Below are positions 13,248-14,492 of a DNA stretch of 14,492 nucleotides, piece after piece. The position numbers were made by a program, and so were the translations under genes. The DNA comes from CAZQCJ01 sp964591885 (GTDB lineage: Bacteria > Patescibacteriota > Microgenomatia > PFEM01 > JAPLYW01), in the NCBI GenBank assembly GCA_964591885.1, contig CAZQCJ010000008.1, forward strand, positions 1-14,492, given 5' to 3'. The notes beneath the pieces were generated by a model, which was not told the DNA's origin, did not search any database, and saw nothing but the letters and a program-made list of their open reading frames with translations. Positions within the stretch are counted from its first letter, which is position 1; the number at the start of each line of letters is the position of its first letter.

Positions 13248-13269
13248 ATCACCAATGGTTTATAATTAA
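13207..13269 (+). repeat. Diverged copy (3' half) of the 4331-4519 remnant
   Basis: In the same frame as, and just after, the methyltransferase stop, this reads LERNDYGRIIRSVSSPMVYN to a TAA at 13267-13269. It parallels AKRDKYSRIIKSISSEAQL at 4460-4516. Over 43 ungapped bases 27 match, including AGAATTATC. Differences are 6/1/8 at codon positions 1/2/3, as expected for once-coding DNA. The gene of origin is not recognised. Confidence 0.4.
13261..13266 (+). promoter_or_regulatory. -10 element (TATAAT) of the HD-ychF operon
   Basis: A perfect TATAAT nine bases before the ATG at 13276. Predicted start is near 13273, giving a leader of a few bases with no Shine-Dalgarno. The -35 region is poor. 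Confidence 0.5.
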
Positions 13270-13275
13270 GTTGTT

Positions 13276-13797
13276 ATGAAAGAAAAAGAAAGACAAGAGA
13301 TTGAGGATTATGTGAAATCATTAAAGTGGACACCTAAAGATTATTATTGGTGTCATTCTTTCCAGGTAAGAGAATTAGCTCTGTTAATACAAAAAAGAGT
13401 CGGAGGTGATAAGGAAGTTATTGAAGTATCAGCCTTACTTCATGACATTGGAAAAGCAGATTTGTTAGCCCCTGGCCACGAAAAGATTAGCGCTCAAAAA
13501 GCAGAGGAATTACTTATAAAGATGGAGATGGACAAGCTAAAGATAAAGCGGATTTGTAAATGTATTCAATATGAAGATTCTGGAGAAATTGAGACACGAA
13601 TCTTACGGTCAGCAGACAGCATAAGTCTTCTTGCTGATGATTCTGGAGGTAGAAAATGGTATTTTAAGAAGGTTTTAGGTGGTGATAAAAAAAAGATTAT
13701 ACAAGAGATTAAAAAATCCTACTCTGAAATCGAATTCGATTTTGCCAGAAAGATGGTTGAGAAAGATTATAGAAGATTGTTAAAGGAGTATTCCTAA
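13276..13797 (+). CDS. HD-domain phosphohydrolase
   Basis: A 173-residue protein with a metal-dependent HD domain. The ligand residues are H27 (YWCHSFQV), the HD pair H56-D57 in ALLHDIGK, H68 in APGHEKIS and D114 in RSADSISLL. Such proteins hydrolyse phosphomonoesters or phosphodiesters, often of nucleotides; the substrate here is unknown. Residues 120-173 are charged and helical. It is close to the stand-alone HD proteins annotated only by domain. The start sits at the predicted transcription start. Its TAA overlaps the ychF ATG by one base (TAATG), and the ychF Shine-Dalgarno is inside this gene, so the pair should be coupled. Confidence 0.88.
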   Translation: MKEKERQEIEDYVKSLKWTPKDYYWCHSFQVRELALLIQKRVGGDKEVIEVSALLHDIGKADLLAPGHEKISAQKAEELLIKMEMDKLKIKRICKCIQYEDSGEIETRILRSADSISLLADDSGGRKWYFKKVLGGDKKKIIQEIKKSYSEIEFDFARKMVEKDYRRLLKEYS

Positions 13798-14492
13798 TGA
13801 ATCTTAGCGTTGGGATTGTTGGTCTTCCTAATACAGGCAAATCAACTCTTTTTAATGCTTTGCTTTCAAAGCAGATTGCTAATGTGGCTTCTTACCCTTT
13901 TTGTACCATTGAGCCTAATGTAGGGATTGTTGAAGTTCCGGATGAGCGTTTGGAATTTTTAGCCAAAGTTGTCAAAACCGAAAAAATCCTGCCGGCGGTG
14001 GTGAAGTTTATTGACATTGCTGGTTTGGTGGCCGGCGCGGCCAAAGGGGAAGGATTGGGTAACCAATTCTTGGCTAATATTCGTGAATGCCAGGCCATTG
14101 TTCATCTTTTAAGAGCTTTTGATGATGCCGACGTGGCCAAAAAGGGAGAAGTTAGTCCTAAAAATGATTTGGAGGTTATCAAAACAGAACTATGTTTAGC
14201 TGATTTGCAGACCTTGGCTAAACAAAAAGAAGTTAATCCGTCAGTGGCTACCGCTGATGGTAAAAAACGCTGGGCGGCTATTTTGAAAGTTAAAAAAGCT
14301 CTTGAGCAGGGGATAGAAATAAGAAATTTGGATTTAAACAATGAAGAACAAGAAATAATCAAATCTCTCTTTTTACTAACCGCCAAACCAACGCTTTTTG
14401 TTTTGAATATTGCTGAAAAAGAAATTAGTCTAAGTGAGGAAGAACTGATAAAGAAATATAGCCTTCAGGAGATTGGGGGAATTATCCCCATT
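13797..14492 (+). CDS. ychF: Redox-regulated ATPase YchF (OLA1 family), N-terminal part
   Basis: The first 232 codons of an Obg-family P-loop NTPase; the rest runs off the window. GLPNTGKST (9-17) is the P-loop, with Thr where most YchF proteins have Val. SYPFCTIEPNVGIV (32-45) is the switch region, and DIAGLVAGAAKGEGLGNQFL (73-92) is the strongly conserved G3 segment. NIAE (204-207) replaces NKxD, the change that makes YchF prefer ATP over GTP. The inserted helical domain lies around 110-200. YchF associates with ribosomes and the proteasome or redox stress pathways in other organisms. AAGGAG (13783-13788) is an 8-base-spaced Shine-Dalgarno inside the HD gene. The antisense frames here are shadows. 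Confidence 0.96.
   Translation, partial: MNLSVGIVGLPNTGKSTLFNALLSKQIANVASYPFCTIEPNVGIVEVPDERLEFLAKVVKTEKILPAVVKFIDIAGLVAGAAKGEGLGNQFLANIRECQAIVHLLRAFDDADVAKKGEVSPKNDLEVIKTELCLADLQTLAKQKEVNPSVATADGKKRWAAILKVKKALEQGIEIRNLDLNNEEQEIIKSLFLLTAKPTLFVLNIAEKEISLSEEELIKKYSLQEIGGIIPI

Noticed and set aside
13892..14386. Two minus-strand frames opposite ychF
   Set aside because: The plus strand is unmistakably YchF; these are shadows.

Overview
The window looks like a chromosomal segment of an AT-rich, small-genome bacterium, most likely a member of the Candidate Phyla Radiation (Patescibacteria, Microgenomates-like). This placement is inference. It rests on the compact gene packing, very short start signals with many apparently leaderless genes, a CysRS preceded by a small charged coiled-coil protein, and a YchF carrying a NTGKS P-loop. 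TGA closes several genes and is not read through in any of them, so the standard code applies. I saw no tRNA, rRNA, CRISPR array or intact mobile element.

Layout. The window opens with the last 29 codons of recR, a nested hairpin terminator, and a small 65-aa gene on the minus strand with an unusual leader (1-618). Next are a 136-aa coiled-coil protein and cysS on the plus strand, overlapping by 4 bases (692-2502). They converge on a short GH36-type alpha-galactosidase gene on the minus strand (2519-3718). A 157-aa unknown protein follows (3841-4314), then a start-less open frame that looks like a gene remnant (4331-4519), then an Erm-type rRNA adenine dimethyltransferase on the minus strand (4556-5452).

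From 5513 to 12320 lies a cell-surface glycan locus. A tightly packed plus-strand operon encodes a hexapeptide acyltransferase, a short-chain dehydrogenase, a GT4 glycosyltransferase, a GT2-like glycosyltransferase and a methyltransferase. A minus-strand pair encodes a second GT4 and a SDT1-like HAD phosphatase. Divergent from that pair is an NAD-dependent sugar epimerase resembling CDP-paratose 2-epimerase. Together these could make, modify and transfer sugars for a decorated surface glycan or glycolipid. The lipid carrier, polymerase and flippase genes are not in the window.

The window ends with a SAM methyltransferase, an HD-domain phosphohydrolase and the first 232 codons of ychF.

Three points are most worth following. 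First, three intergenic stretches (4331-4519, 12368-12460, 13207-13269) share an in-frame, protein-like sequence; two of them bracket the 12478 methyltransferase. Second, at least five genes appear to start at or within a few bases of transcription initiation, while others carry strong Shine-Dalgarno sites. Third, the erm-like gene and the glycan operon are driven by almost fully overlapping divergent promoters.
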